This document shows positions 15,492 through 24,991 of a stretch of DNA of 64,000 nt, piece after piece. Position 1 is the stretch's first letter; each line of letters starts with the position of its first letter. Source of the stretch: Streptomyces anulatus (GTDB lineage Bacteria > Actinomycetota > Actinomycetes > Streptomycetales > Streptomycetaceae); contig NZ_JOEZ01000021.1 of NCBI RefSeq assembly GCF_000721175.1, positions 1-64,000 on the forward strand. Reading direction: 5' to 3'. A program made the translations under genes and the position numbers. Below the pieces are notes generated by a model. That model saw only the letters and a program-made list of their open reading frames with translations, did not search any database and was not told where the DNA came from.

Positions 15492-16535
15492 TTGCCCGAG
15501 CAGTCCCCCGGGTCCCGGCCCACCCTGGAAGCCGTCGCGGCACGTGCGGGTGTTTCCCGGGCCACCGCCTCGCGGGTCGTCAACGGGGGCGACGGCGTCC
15601 GCAAGCCGCTGGTGGACAAGGTGCTCCAGGCGGTCGAGGAGCTGGGCTACATCCCGAACCACGCCGCGCGGACGCTGGTCACCCGGCGGACCGGGGCGGT
15701 GGCCGTCGTCATCGCGGAGCCGGAGACGCGGTTCTTCTCGGACCCCTTCTTCTCCCAGCAGATCCGGGGCATCAGCAAGGAGCTGACCGCCCACGACACC
15801 CAGCTCGTCCTGCTGCTGGTGGAGGGGCCCGGCGACTTCGACCGGATCGCGCGGTATCTGTCCGGCGGGCACGTGGACGGGGCGCTGGCGTTCTCGCTGC
15901 ACACCGACGACCCGGTGCCCGCGATCACCCGGCGGGCGGGGATCCCCGCGGTGTACGGGGGGCGGCCCAGCTGGACCGCCGACCCGGGCGACCAGGCCGT
16001 TCCGTATGTGGACGCGGACAACCGGGGCGGGGCGCGGCTGGCCGTGCGCTATCTGAAGGACCTCGGGCGGGAGCACATCGCGCACATCGGCGGGCCCTTG
16101 GACCAGACCTCGGCGATGGACCGGCTGGACGGCTATCGGGACGTGCTGCTGGACGTGGACCCGACGCTCGTCGCCGCCGGCGCGTTCACCGTGGAGAGCG
16201 GGGCGCGGGCGATGGCGGAGCTGCTGGACCGGCGGCCCGACCTGGACGCGGTGTTCGTCGCGAACGACCTGATGGCGTCGGGTGCGCTGCGGGTGCTGCG
16301 CGAGCGCGGGATTCCCGTGCCGGAGCAGGTGGCGCTGGTGGGGTTCGACGACATGGAGTCGGTGGCCGAGCTGACCGATCCGCCGCTGACCACCGTCAGC
16401 CAGGAGATCGAGGAGCAGGGACGGCTGATGGCCCGCCTGCTGCTGCGCGCGCTGGACCGCGACCGTACGGGCAGCGGCGACGTCCCCGAATCGGTGATCA
16501 CCCCGACCACGCTGGTGCGGCGGGCCTCGGCGTGA
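15492..16535 (+). CDS. LacI-family sugar-responsive repressor
   Basis: This 347-aa repressor has an N-terminal HTH (LEAVAARAGVSRATASRVVNGGDGVRKPL, about residues 11-40) and hinge helix (NHAARTLVTRRTG) followed by a periplasmic-binding-protein effector domain ending in VGFDDMESVAELTDPPLTTV. It is of the CebR type found with streptomycete cellobiose genes. The TTG start at 15492 is supported by a GAGGAG site upstream and by standard family length. It most likely controls the GH81, ABC and GH1 genes that follow, all of which sit near GAGAGCGCTCTC operators. Confidence 0.92.
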   Translation: MPEQSPGSRPTLEAVAARAGVSRATASRVVNGGDGVRKPLVDKVLQAVEELGYIPNHAARTLVTRRTGAVAVVIAEPETRFFSDPFFSQQIRGISKELTAHDTQLVLLLVEGPGDFDRIARYLSGGHVDGALAFSLHTDDPVPAITRRAGIPAVYGGRPSWTADPGDQAVPYVDADNRGGARLAVRYLKDLGREHIAHIGGPLDQTSAMDRLDGYRDVLLDVDPTLVAAGAFTVESGARAMAELLDRRPDLDAVFVANDLMASGALRVLRERGIPVPEQVALVGFDDMESVAELTDPPLTTVSQEIEEQGRLMARLLLRALDRDRTGSGDVPESVITPTTLVRRASA

Positions 16536-16622
16536 GTCCGGCACCGGCGACGCATGAGTCGTGACCCCCGGGACCGGGGACGCGTTGGGTCGTGACTTCC
16601 TGAACCGGGGGCGCACGAGTAC

Positions 16623-16657
16623 GGCGGGCCTCCGCCCTGAGGAGCCGGAGACCCGCC
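16623..16657. terminator. convergent terminator between lacI-type and GH81 genes
   Basis: GGCGGGCCTCCG pairs with CGGAGACCCGCC (one mismatch) around an 11-nt loop, in the 235-bp gap between the two 3' ends. Confidence 0.65.
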
Positions 16658-16772
16658 GCACGGATCACGCCCTTACGTCAGCGCCCTGCACGCGGGCGCT
16701 CAGCACGTAGGTGTCCTGTACGCAGATGTCCTCCGCGTCCGCGCCCTGCGCTTACAGGACTGTGCGTCCTGC

Positions 16773-19604
16773 TCACACGTACGGGATCCTCAGGACCGCC
16801 GCGTCCGTGCCGGTCTGCACCTGGGACGTGCCGTTGCCGAGCGCGTTCCAGATCTCCAGCCGGACCGTGCCGTTCCTGAGTTCGCCCAGGCTCCCGGTGG
16901 TCGTCCGCGCGCCGGCCGCCTGTGTGTACTCCTCCCAGCCCGCGACCGGGTCGGTCGCGAAGTAGCGGAAGGTCTCGGCCCGGTCGAACGTGCCGTCGCC
17001 GGTGAGGTCGTAGCTGACCCTGACCTGTGGGGCGAGCCCGACCTTGGTGCCCGCGTCCACCCGGAGGCGGAACGCGGTGGCGGCCCCGGCGGAGACCTTG
17101 CCGTCGACCTGCCTCACCTCGTAGACGGTCGGGCGGTACGGGGTGCCGTCCCGGTTCACACCGTCGGCCGAGGCGATGGTGTCCGCGCCGGCCGGTCCGG
17201 TGGTGGACGTGGTGAGGACGCCGCCGGTCTTGAGGCGGAAGGTGTTGCCGGTGGACGGGTCCGGCTCCCCGGGCTCCTCCGGGTCGGGGTCGCCGCCGCC
17301 GGGCCCCGTACTCGTGGCCGCCGAACGGGCCGGTACGGGAAGGGTCTTGCCGTCGGAGAAGGTGACCGTACGGGCGGTGGAGCCGTGGTTGTGGGCGGTG
17401 TAGGTGCGGGTGCCGTCCTTCGAGAAGACGGCGGAGGTGGGCAGGTCGCCGCTGACCGTCATGTCGGGCGCGCCGACCGTGTTCAGGGTGTTGATCCAGT
17501 GGTAGGTGTGCGCCCTGGACTCGCCCTGCTCCGGCTCGTAGTTCCCGTTCGCCCCGTCCCACTTGGCCTTCGCCGCCGCCGGGTCGGACAGCGACTCGAA
17601 CTCCCAGAGCAGGTCGCGCCACTCCTGGGCGGGCCCGCCGTTCTCGCGCTCCATCTCGGCGATGTTCCGCTTGATGGCCGCCTTCTCGCGGGCCAGGTGG
17701 AGTGAACCGCCGGTCACCGGGAGGACGTTGATGCCGTGGATCTCCTCCGGGTTCGCGGTCCACCAGGTGGAGTACGCGCCGCCGCTGCCCCAGACCATGC
17801 CGACCGTGTCATGGCCGAAGGAGGCGGGGAAGACCTGCTGCGAGGCGTCGAACCAGTACTGCGTGATGGCCTCCGACTCCGTCGTCAGCAGGAAGCTGCC
17901 GAGGTCGCGGAGGGAGGTGTCGCCGGTCGCCGCGCCCCAGAGGACGAGCCCCGCGCTGAGGTTGACGGACTCCGAGGACGACTCCTGGTTGTTGCCCGCC
18001 GCGAAGCCCTGGTGGCCGGAGGCCCAGCTGTGGCCCGCGTAGACGTCGAAGCCGCGCAGGAAGGGGTAGGCGGAGTCGGTGCGGCTGGGGTTGGCGGCGT
18101 CGCGGATCAGGTGCTTGACCATCGTGCCCCAGGCCGGGTCGGCGGCCCAGGCCTGGTCGTACTGGGCGATGATCGCCGCCGCGTAGACGTAGTAGCTGTA
18201 GTGGAAGTGGTGGTCGTTGAGCTCGGTGTCGCTGCCGTACGAGGCCGGGTAGCCGGTGAGGGTCTTCCAGTCCTTGTCGTAGCTGAACTCACTGGCCCCG
18301 CCCGCCGTGAACCACTCCTGCAGCCGGCCCTTCATCAGGCCGAGGAGCTTGTCGCGGGTGGCGGTCTCGCCGATCTGGTCGGCGACGGGCACCAACTGGG
18401 CGAGGCGGCCGAGCGCCTTGCCGGTCCAGTAGGTGTCCGAGGCCCCCGAGAACGGGTCGGAGGCGTTCGCGACCTCGTCGAGATAACCCGTCAGCCGGGC
18501 CTTGTCGACGCCGCTGGATGCGGGCAGCGCGGGCACGACGCCGTTGCTCTTCTGGCTGGTGCTGAAGGACGCGGACTCGCGCACCTTCATCGTGCCGCGC
18601 GGCGAGACGTACGTGTACGGGGTCAGCGCGTCGGTGGTGTGCAGCCACTGGTGGCGGTAGAGGGCCTGGAGCGTGCCGCGCTCGGTGCCCTCCTTGGCCT
18701 CGGTCGTCAGGCTGTAGGTCGCCTTCACCGTGCCGCCGGTGGACTGCCAGGCCACCTGGGAGCCGGTGACGAAGCTGAAGGCGTACTTCCGGTAGGTCGC
18801 GAGCGCGTCCGTGGAGGGCAGCACGGCGAGCGAGAAGTAGTCCTTCCCGCCGAGACCCGCGGTGATCGTGGAGCCGGAGATGTTCCAGTCGCTGCCGGTG
18901 GGCGCGAAGAGGGCGTAGTGGTGCCCGGCGACGGTGATGCCGAGGACGTTGCCGTCGTCCGAGAAGACCGTGGGCGCGGAGGCGGTCGTGATGCGGGCGT
19001 CGCCGCCGGAGCCCTTGGCGTACACGAAGGGCATGCCGTGGCCGATGGTGGCCCGGAAGGTGCGGGAGCCGTCGGCCCAGTAGGGCGTGACCGTCCAGTC
19101 GGACCAGGCGTCGGCCTTGGTGTCGGGAGAGTTCAGGCCGCTGAGGCCGACGGTCAGGTCGGCCTTGTGGGCGTACTCGTACTGCCGGCCGTCGCCGACG
19201 ATCGCGGGCGTGGTCGGGTAGCCGACCTCCAGTCCGCCGGAGGTCGCCTGGTAGGTGAGGGGGTGGCCGTACATGGGGGTGCTGTACGGGTTGTCGCCGT
19301 AGCGCTGGTAGGCGAGCGAGGACCACCAGTCGTTGGTCGGGACCGGCTTGTCCCGTGCGGCGGTGGTGAGCTTGGGGGTGACGGGGGCGCCGGTGTTGGT
19401 GGTCGGGCCCGACGTACCGGCGGGGCGGGTGTCGGTGTAGCTGCCGGCGCCGGCGGGGATGGTGGCGGCGGCAGCGGGCGACGCGGCGGGGCCCAGGCCC
19501 ACGGCGGCCACGGCGATGGCGAGGAGCGTCGCCGCGGCGGGCCTGGGGGTGACTCTGGAGAAGAGTCCGGAGAGGGAGGTTCGCACGAGCAGCACCTCGA
19601 TCAT
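16773..19604 (-). CDS. secreted GH81 endo-beta-1,3-glucanase with C-terminal beta-glucan-binding-like domain
   Basis: This 943-aa exported enzyme has a signal peptide (about 1-46, ending SPAAAA). The GH81 catalytic region runs from about 75 to 700, with KPVPTNDWWSSLAYQRYGDN, TELNDHHFHYSYYVYAAA (about residues 458-475, bearing a catalytic-region Asp) and the hallmark NNQESSSESVN (about 535-545, with the proposed catalytic Glu). A short beta-sandwich and a Pro/Glu/Gly linker (PDPEEPGEPDPSTG) lead to a C-terminal domain (about 830-943; VYEVRQVDGKVSAG, YFATDPVAGWEEYTQ) resembling CBM56 beta-1,3-glucan binders. It should release laminari-oligosaccharides for the adjacent ABC importer. The ATG is retained, though the GTG at codon 7 would also suit a signal peptide. 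Confidence 0.93.
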   Translation of the reverse strand: MIEVLLVRTSLSGLFSRVTPRPAAATLLAIAVAAVGLGPAASPAAAATIPAGAGSYTDTRPAGTSGPTTNTGAPVTPKLTTAARDKPVPTNDWWSSLAYQRYGDNPYSTPMYGHPLTYQATSGGLEVGYPTTPAIVGDGRQYEYAHKADLTVGLSGLNSPDTKADAWSDWTVTPYWADGSRTFRATIGHGMPFVYAKGSGGDARITTASAPTVFSDDGNVLGITVAGHHYALFAPTGSDWNISGSTITAGLGGKDYFSLAVLPSTDALATYRKYAFSFVTGSQVAWQSTGGTVKATYSLTTEAKEGTERGTLQALYRHQWLHTTDALTPYTYVSPRGTMKVRESASFSTSQKSNGVVPALPASSGVDKARLTGYLDEVANASDPFSGASDTYWTGKALGRLAQLVPVADQIGETATRDKLLGLMKGRLQEWFTAGGASEFSYDKDWKTLTGYPASYGSDTELNDHHFHYSYYVYAAAIIAQYDQAWAADPAWGTMVKHLIRDAANPSRTDSAYPFLRGFDVYAGHSWASGHQGFAAGNNQESSSESVNLSAGLVLWGAATGDTSLRDLGSFLLTTESEAITQYWFDASQQVFPASFGHDTVGMVWGSGGAYSTWWTANPEEIHGINVLPVTGGSLHLAREKAAIKRNIAEMERENGGPAQEWRDLLWEFESLSDPAAAKAKWDGANGNYEPEQGESRAHTYHWINTLNTVGAPDMTVSGDLPTSAVFSKDGTRTYTAHNHGSTARTVTFSDGKTLPVPARSAATSTGPGGGDPDPEEPGEPDPSTGNTFRLKTGGVLTTSTTGPAGADTIASADGVNRDGTPYRPTVYEVRQVDGKVSAGAATAFRLRVDAGTKVGLAPQVRVSYDLTGDGTFDRAETFRYFATDPVAGWEEYTQAAGARTTTGSLGELRNGTVRLEIWNALGNGTSQVQTGTDAAVLRIPYV

Positions 19605-19622
19605 GGGGGGCGAAGAGCGCCT

Positions 19623-19638
19623 TCGAGAGCGCTCTCAA
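19623..19638 (-). promoter_or_regulatory. LacI-type operator at the GH81 gene start
   Basis: The perfect 12-bp palindrome GAGAGCGCTCTC (19625-19636) lies about 20 bp upstream of the GH81 start codon, just downstream of the predicted promoter. Confidence 0.75.
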
Positions 19639-19648
19639 GTGTCAAGGA

Positions 19649-19677
19649 ACGTAAAACTCCTGAAACGTGAGTGTCAA
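19649..19677 (-). promoter_or_regulatory. GH81 gene promoter
   Basis: On the minus strand TTGACA (19672-19677) and TTACGT (19649-19654) are separated by 17 bp. The predicted start of transcription, near 19642, is directly next to the operator at 19623-19638, so a bound LacI protein would block initiation. Confidence 0.6.
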
Positions 19678-19785
19678 GGGAACGGACACGGAAGGCAGTT
19701 GGACGGGCGTTGCGCGTGACCCAAGCCGTTATGCGTTCGAGTCTTGACGGGGCGAGAGAGGTGGGGGACGCTCCAGACGCAGGTT

Positions 19786-19801
19786 TTGAGAGCGCTCTCA
19801 A
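19786..19801 (+). promoter_or_regulatory. LacI-type operator upstream of the ABC operon
   Basis: The perfect 16-bp palindrome TTGAGAGCGCTCTCAA lies 38 bp before the solute-binding-protein ATG. It is the most symmetric of the three related sites in the cluster. A TTGACG at 19744-19749 may be the -35 element of the operon promoter. Confidence 0.8.
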
Positions 19802-19838
19802 GGCGCTCGGTTCATCCCGAAGCCAAGGGAGGCTTCCC

Positions 19839-21143
19839 ATGCCCATCGCCCTAGCCGCCAAGAGAGCCACCGCCCGCCTCGGCGCGGTCGTCCTCGCCGG
19901 GGCCCTCCTCGCCGCCTGCGGATCCAGCGACTCGTCGGACTCCTCCGACAGCGCGGGCGGAAAGGTCACGCTCACCGTCGACATCTTCGGATCCTTCGGC
20001 TACGAGGAGGCCGGGCTGTACGAGGAGTACCAGAAGCTCAACCCGAACGTGACGATCAAGCAGAGCGACACCCAGGACGAGGCGGACTACTGGAAGTCGC
20101 TCCAGACCCGGCTCGCGGGCGGCGGCGGTCTCGCGGACGTGCAGGGCGTCGAGGTGGGCCGCATCGCGTCGGTCACCCAGCAGCAGGCCGACAAGTTCCA
20201 GGACCTGAAGGAGTTCGGGGCCGACAAGCTCAAGGACGAGTTCGCCGAGGCCAAGTGGTCGGCGGCGACCACCAAGGACGGCAGGATCCTCGGCCTCGGC
20301 ACGGACGTCGGCCCCGAGGCGATGTGCTACCGCACCGACCTCTTCAAGCAGGCCGGGCTGCCCACGGACCGCGAGGAGCTCGCGAAGAAGTGGGCCACGT
20401 GGGACGGCTACCTGGAGCTGGGCAAGCAGTACAAGAAGAAGGCCCCCGCCAAGAGCGCCTGGCTGGACAGCGTCGGCTCGCTCTACGGGATCATGATCGG
20501 CCAGGAGAAGGAGCGGTACTACGACGCCTCCGGCGAGCTGATCTACGAGAAGAACCCGGCGGTCAAGGAGGCCTGGGACACCTCCGTGGAGGCGGCCGAG
20601 GCGGGCCTGAGCGCCAAGCTCGACCAGTGGTCCCCGCAGTGGAACCAGGCGTTCGCGGCCGGTTCGTTCGCGACGATCCCGTGCCCGGCCTGGATGCTCG
20701 GCTACGTCAAGGGCCAGGCAGGCGAGGCCGGCAAGGGCAAGTGGGACATCGCCAAGCTGCCCGGCGGGGCGGGGAACTGGGGCGGCTCGTACCTCTCCAT
20801 CCCGCGTGCGGCCAAGCACAAGAAGGAGGCGTACGCGCTCATCGAGTGGCTGACCGCCCCCGAGCAGCAGGCGAAGGTCTTCCAGAAGCAGGGCAACTTC
20901 CCGTCCTCGACCGGTGCCATCGAGACGATCGCGGACGCCGAGGACGAGTACTTCTCGGGCGCCCCGATCGGCCAGATCTTCGGTGACGCGGCCAAGGAGT
21001 CCCCGGTCCAGGTGCTGGGTGTGCACGACCAGAACGTGATGCAGCAGATCACGAACGCGCTGAGCGAGGTCGAGCGCAAGGGGACGTCGTCGGACAAGGC
21101 GTGGCAGACGGCGAAGAAGGGCGTGGACAACGTGATCGGCTGA
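19839..21143 (+). CDS. sugar ABC transporter solute-binding lipoprotein
   Basis: This 434-aa extracellular binding protein (family 1, CebE-like) has an N-terminal lipoprotein signal with lipobox LLAAC and Cys27. The mature protein opens with LTVDIFGSFGYEEAGLYEEYQKLNP and keeps CPAWMLGYVKGQ and LSIPRAAKHKKEAYALIEWLT. ATG 19839 is chosen because AAGGGAGG precedes it and it gives a proper signal peptide; the frame is open 168 bp further upstream. From context the ligand is probably laminaribiose or larger beta-1,3-gluco-oligosaccharides, but this is inference. Confidence 0.92.
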   Translation: MPIALAAKRATARLGAVVLAGALLAACGSSDSSDSSDSAGGKVTLTVDIFGSFGYEEAGLYEEYQKLNPNVTIKQSDTQDEADYWKSLQTRLAGGGGLADVQGVEVGRIASVTQQQADKFQDLKEFGADKLKDEFAEAKWSAATTKDGRILGLGTDVGPEAMCYRTDLFKQAGLPTDREELAKKWATWDGYLELGKQYKKKAPAKSAWLDSVGSLYGIMIGQEKERYYDASGELIYEKNPAVKEAWDTSVEAAEAGLSAKLDQWSPQWNQAFAAGSFATIPCPAWMLGYVKGQAGEAGKGKWDIAKLPGGAGNWGGSYLSIPRAAKHKKEAYALIEWLTAPEQQAKVFQKQGNFPSSTGAIETIADAEDEYFSGAPIGQIFGDAAKESPVQVLGVHDQNVMQQITNALSEVERKGTSSDKAWQTAKKGVDNVIG

Positions 21144-22180
21144 CGCCGCTCCGTTTCCCTCCTCCCCTCCTCGCAGGGGCCGGTCCGCCCGCGCACAGCG
21201 GATGGGCCGGCCCCGGCCCCCGTACCCCTGGCTCCCCCGCCAGTCCGCCCCCCGTACCCCTGGCGCCCCCCGCCACTCCGTCCCTCCGGCGCACCTGGCG
21301 CAAGGCCTCCCCGTACGCCTATATCGCCCCCTTCTTCACCCTGTTCCTGGCCTTCGGGCTCTTCCCGCTCCTCTACACGGCGTTCGTCTCGCTCTACCGG
21401 GTCGAGCTCCAGACGAGCGGCGAGATGGAGTGGCGGGGCATCGCCAACTACACGGCGCTGTTCACCGACGAGTACTTCTGGATCTCGCTGCGCAACACGT
21501 TCACCATCGGCGTGCTGTCGACGGTCCCGCAGCTGGCGATGGCGCTGGGCCTCGCCCACCTGCTCAACTACAGACTCCGCGGCCGGACGTTCATCAGGAC
21601 CGCGATCCTGCTCCCGTACGCGACGTCCGTCGCCGCAGCCACGCTCGTCTTCGCGCAGCTCTTCGGCCGCGACTTCGGGCTGATCAACTACGTGATCGGG
21701 CTGGTCGGCCTCGACCCGGTGGACTGGCAGACGGGGACGGTCGCCTCGCAGATCGCCGTATCGACCATCGTGATCTGGAGATGGACGGGGTACAACGCGC
21801 TGATCTACCTGGCGGGCATGCAGTCGATCCCGCACGAGCTGTACGAGGCGGCGGAGATGGACGGGGCGTCACGCTGGCGCCAGTTCATCCACGTGACGCT
21901 GCCCGGCCTGCGCCCCACCATCGTCTTCACGGTCATCATCTCGACCATCGGGGCGACCCAGCTCTTCGGTGAGCCGCTGCTGTTCGAGGGGTCGATCTCC
22001 GGCGGTATCTCGCACCAGTACCAGACCCTCGGCCTGTACATGTACGAGCAGGGCTGGGGCTTCTTCCACCTGGGCCGGGCCGCGGCCATCGCCTGGGTGA
22101 TGTTCGTCCTGATCGTGGTGCTCGTCGGGGCCAACGCCCTGATCGCGCGCCGCCGTGCACGCAAGGAGGCCGGCCGATGA
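21101..22180 (+). CDS. sugar ABC transporter permease 1 (MalF/CebF-like)
   Basis: This membrane permease has six TM helices after a soluble N-terminal region, from SPYAYIAPFFTLFLAFGLFPLLY. The EAA loop YEAAEMDGASRWRQFIHVTLPGLRP, the docking site for the ATPase, is intact. The start is uncertain: the only usual in-frame codon before the first helix is GTG 21101, which overlaps the binding-protein gene by 43 bp and gives a 65-residue Pro/Ala/Gly-rich lead. No ATPase is encoded in the cluster, so a shared MsiK-type ATPase is likely. It ends in an ATGA overlap with the next gene. Confidence 0.88.
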   Translation: MADGEEGRGQRDRLTPLRFPPPLLAGAGPPAHSGWAGPGPRTPGSPASPPPVPLAPPATPSLRRTWRKASPYAYIAPFFTLFLAFGLFPLLYTAFVSLYRVELQTSGEMEWRGIANYTALFTDEYFWISLRNTFTIGVLSTVPQLAMALGLAHLLNYRLRGRTFIRTAILLPYATSVAAATLVFAQLFGRDFGLINYVIGLVGLDPVDWQTGTVASQIAVSTIVIWRWTGYNALIYLAGMQSIPHELYEAAEMDGASRWRQFIHVTLPGLRPTIVFTVIISTIGATQLFGEPLLFEGSISGGISHQYQTLGLYMYEQGWGFFHLGRAAAIAWVMFVLIVVLVGANALIARRRARKEAGR

Positions 22181-23094
22181 CCGCGCTCGCCGCACCGCCG
22201 ACCGCGCCCGGGAAGGGCCGCCCGCCGCAGGACCCGCCCCGCCGGCGGGCACGCAAGGGGGGCGGCGGGGCCGGCCGGACGATGAAGGGCGGCTGGCTCT
22301 CGTACGTGATCCTCGGCTTCGCCCTGCTCATCTCGGCGTTCCCGTTCTACTGGACGATCGTCGCGGCCAGCCGGTCCAACGCCGACCTGGCGCAGGTGCC
22401 GCCGAGCCTGCTGCCGGGCCCGAACCTGATCAGGAACTTCGACGCCGTCCTCGAAGAGGCGGACATCGGCAAGGCGCTGCTGAACTCGCTGATCGTGTCG
22501 GGGTCCATCACGCTCGGCACGGTCCTGTGCTGCACGCTGGCCGGATTCGCCTTCGCCAAGCTGAAGTTCCGGGGCCGGGGCGCGCTGCTGACGCTGACGA
22601 TCGGGACGATGATGATCCCGCCGCAGCTCGGTGTGATCCCGCTGTTCATGCTGATCGCCGAACTCCAGTGGGTGAACCAGCTGCAGGCGGTGATCCTGCC
22701 GGGTCTGGTCTCGGCGTTCGGCGTCTTCTTCATGCGCCAGTACCTGGTGCAGTCGCTGCCGGACGAGCTGATCGAGGCGGCCCGGGTGGACGGGGCGTCG
22801 ACGGCGCGGATCTTCTGGTCGATCGTGATCCCGATCGCGCGGCCGGGGATGGCGGTGCTCGGGATGCTCACGTTCATGACGGCGTGGAACGACTTCTTCT
22901 GGCCGATCATCGCGCTCTCCTCGCAGGAGCCGACCGTGCAGGTCGCGCTGCGTCAGCTCGGCGGCGGCTACGTCAACGACCAGTCGGTGATCATGGCCGG
23001 CACGCTGCTCGGCACGCTGCCGGTGCTGCTCGTCTTCGGCCTGCTGGGCCGGCAGATCGTCGGCGGCATCATGCAGGGCGCGGTGAAGGGCTGA
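22177..23094 (+). CDS. sugar ABC transporter permease 2 (MalG/CebG-like)
   Basis: This 305-aa inner-membrane permease is the partner of the preceding MalF-type subunit. A basic, Pro-rich N-terminus (about 45 residues) is followed by the first helix ([23 protein letters not shown]) and by the EAA motif [27 protein letters not shown]. The C-terminus ([11 protein letters not shown]) is typical of the family. The start codon overlaps the upstream stop, so subunit ratio is probably fixed by coupling. Confidence 0.92.
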   Translation: MTALAAPPTAPGKGRPPQDPPRRRARKGGGGAGRTMKGGWLSYVILGFALLISAFPFYWTIVAASRSNADLAQVPPSLLPGPNLIRNFDAVLEEADIGKALLNSLIVSGSITLGTVLCCTLAGFAFAKLKFRGRGALLTLTIGTMMIPPQLGVIPLFMLIAELQWVNQLQAVILPGLVSAFGVFFMRQYLVQSLPDELIEAARVDGASTARIFWSIVIPIARPGMAVLGMLTFMTAWNDFFWPIIALSSQEPTVQVALRQLGGGYVNDQSVIMAGTLLGTLPVLLVFGLLGRQIVGGIMQGAVKG

Positions 23095-23170
23095 GGCCCG
23101 TCCGCCTCACGCCCCGGCCTCCCTCCGTACGCCTCCGCCATCACGCCGTACGGAAAGCCGGTTCCTCGGT

Positions 23171-23383
23171 CTACTTCCACGAGGTGAGCATCGCGGAGGT
23201 GGCGTTGCAGTCGACCCGCTCCCGACGGAGCGTCCACGCCTCCGACCGCGCGGCGAGCGCCAGGTTGTAGACCTTCCGAGCGCACCCGAACGGGCGCGAC
23301 AGCTCCGCTGCCTGCGCATCGGTCGGACAGAAGCGGTACGTGAACGCCCGCTTCACCTGGCTCACGGTCACGCTCACCGGCAA
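23171..23383 (-). pseudogene. 5' remnant of an IS605/IS1341-type tnpB
   Basis: Only about the first 70 codons of a TnpB protein remain. They match the N-terminal wedge region: [34 protein letters not shown] and an N-terminal-HTH-like tail ([21 protein letters not shown]), then a stop. The RuvC nuclease residues and zinc finger are missing, so it is inactive. It lies on the opposite strand between permease 2 and the beta-glucosidase, where CebG-BglC-type clusters normally have no insertion. Confidence 0.75.
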
Positions 23384-23490
23384 ACCTGCGGGTCACAGCA
23401 CTGCGATCCGCCCTGGCGGCGAATCCCAGCTCGTATCCCTGCTCCGCAGGAGCAGTGTTTCCTCCCCGAGCCAAAGCGCGGGGTATCCAC
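23384..23490 (-). mobile_element. IS605-type end beside the tnpB remnant
   Basis: Upstream of the remnant lie two small hairpins: CTGCTCC/GGAGCAG (23439-23455) and CCCCG/CGGGG around GAGCCAAAGCGC... (23464-23483) followed by TATCC. Short subterminal hairpins of this CCCCG-AAAG-CGGGG shape are usual at the ends of IS200/IS605 elements. The opposite end is not recognisable. The edge of the element sits 14 bp before the bglC start codon. Confidence 0.55.
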
Positions 23491-23503
23491 ACAGGAGGAA
23501 AAG

Positions 23504-24931
23504 ATGACCGCTGTCGATGCCCGCCCGGCGACCTCCGCAGGCGTCGGCCCCGAGACCGGGGCGGGGCTCCGCTTCCCCACCGGATTCCGCTGGGGCACGG
23601 CCACCGCCGCCTACCAGATCGAGGGGGCTGCCACCGAGGACGGCCGTACCCCGTCGATCTGGGACACCTTCAGCCGCCTCCCCGGCAAGGTCCGCAACGG
23701 CGACACCGGTGACATCGCCGCCGACCACCTGCATCGGATGCCGGACGACGTACGCCTGATGAAGGAACTGGGCGTCACGGACTACCGGTTCTCCGTGTCC
23801 TGGCCCCGGGTCCAGCCGACGGGCCGGGGCCCGGCCGTGGAGCGCGGCCTGGACTTCTACCGCCGCCTGGTGGACGAGCTGCTGGGAGCCGGCATCAGGC
23901 CGGTCGCCACGCTCTACCACTGGGACCTGCCGCAGGAGCTGGAGGACGCGGGCGGCTGGCCGGAGCGGGACACGGCACAGCGGTTCGCGGAGTACGCGGG
24001 CCTGGTGGCGGGGGCGCTGGGCGACCGGGTGGAGACCTGGACGACGCTCAACGAGCCCTGGTGCGCGGCGTTTCTCGGCTACGGGAACGGGGTCCACGCC
24101 CCCGGCCGGACCAGCGACCTCGCCGCCCTGCGCGCCGCCCACCACCTGAACCTGGCGCACGGCGCGGGAGCCCAGGTCCTGCGTGAGGGTCTGCCGGACA
24201 CCGCCGAGATCTCCCTCACCCTGAACCTCCACGCGCTGCGCCCGCTGACGGACACGGCGGCGGACCGGGACGCGGTGCGCCGGATCGACGCGGTGGCGAA
24301 CCGGATCTTCCTCGACCCGGTCTTCCACGGCCGGCTGCCGCAGGACCTCGTCGAGGACACGGCGGCGGTGACGGACTGGTCGTTCGTGAAGGACGGTGAC
24401 CTGGAGGTGACGTCCACCCCGATCGACTCGCTGGGCATCAACTACTACTCCCCCACAGTGGTCTCGGCGGGCACGTCGGAGTCCCCGTCGCCGTGGGCGG
24501 GCGCCGAGCAGCATGTGGCGTTCACCCCGGCGGCCGGCCCGCGCACGGCGATGGACTGGCCGGTCGACGCCGACGGCCTGTACGAGCTGCTGACCCGCCT
24601 CCGCGACGAACTCCCCGCCCTGCCGCTGCTGGTGACGGAGAACGGGGCCGCGTACGACGACTACGCCGACCCGGAGGGCGAGGTCCACGACCCGGAGCGG
24701 GTGGCGTACCTGGACGCTCATCTGACGGCGGTGCACCGGGCGATCGCGGACGGGGTGGACGTACGCGGGTACTTCCTGTGGTCGCTGCTGGACAACTTCG
24801 AGTGGGCGTACGGGTACAGCAAGCGGTTCGGCATCGTGCACGTCGACTTCGCGTCGCAGCGCCGCACGGTGAAGGACAGTGCGCGGTGGTACGCGGAGGT
24901 CATCGGGCGGGGAGGGCTGGAAGGCCGGTGA
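23504..24931 (+). CDS. GH1 beta-glucosidase
   Basis: This 475-aa cytoplasmic retaining beta-glucosidase (BglC-like) hydrolyses imported beta-gluco-oligosaccharides to glucose. It has the GH1 N-terminal signature [15 protein letters not shown], the acid/base Glu184 in TTLNEPWC and the nucleophile Glu379 in [32 protein letters not shown] completes the aglycone side. A strong AGGAGG lies 6-8 bp before the ATG. It is the last gene of the glucan cluster, ending at a strong terminator. Read-through from the ABC operon must cross the TnpB remnant, so it may have its own promoter. Confidence 0.95.
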   Translation: MTAVDARPATSAGVGPETGAGLRFPTGFRWGTATAAYQIEGAATEDGRTPSIWDTFSRLPGKVRNGDTGDIAADHLHRMPDDVRLMKELGVTDYRFSVSWPRVQPTGRGPAVERGLDFYRRLVDELLGAGIRPVATLYHWDLPQELEDAGGWPERDTAQRFAEYAGLVAGALGDRVETWTTLNEPWCAAFLGYGNGVHAPGRTSDLAALRAAHHLNLAHGAGAQVLREGLPDTAEISLTLNLHALRPLTDTAADRDAVRRIDAVANRIFLDPVFHGRLPQDLVEDTAAVTDWSFVKDGDLEVTSTPIDSLGINYYSPTVVSAGTSESPSPWAGAEQHVAFTPAAGPRTAMDWPVDADGLYELLTRLRDELPALPLLVTENGAAYDDYADPEGEVHDPERVAYLDAHLTAVHRAIADGVDVRGYFLWSLLDNFEWAYGYSKRFGIVHVDFASQRRTVKDSARWYAEVIGRGGLEGR

Positions 24932-24953
24932 CCGGGTGACCGGCTTACGGCTC

Positions 24954-24991
24954 CGTCGGGGCCCCGGGGCGCGCACCCCGGGGCCCCGACG
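24954..24991 (+). terminator. strong terminator of the glucan-utilisation operon
   Basis: A perfect 16-bp stem (24954-24969 with 24976-24991, reading CGTCGGGGCCCCGGGG) closes on a 6-nt loop, 22 bp after the bglC stop. Confidence 0.88.

Noticed and set aside
17736..19670. A 644-codon plus-strand frame
   Set aside because: Antisense shadow of the GH81 glucanase, Gly/Val/Arg-rich without family features.
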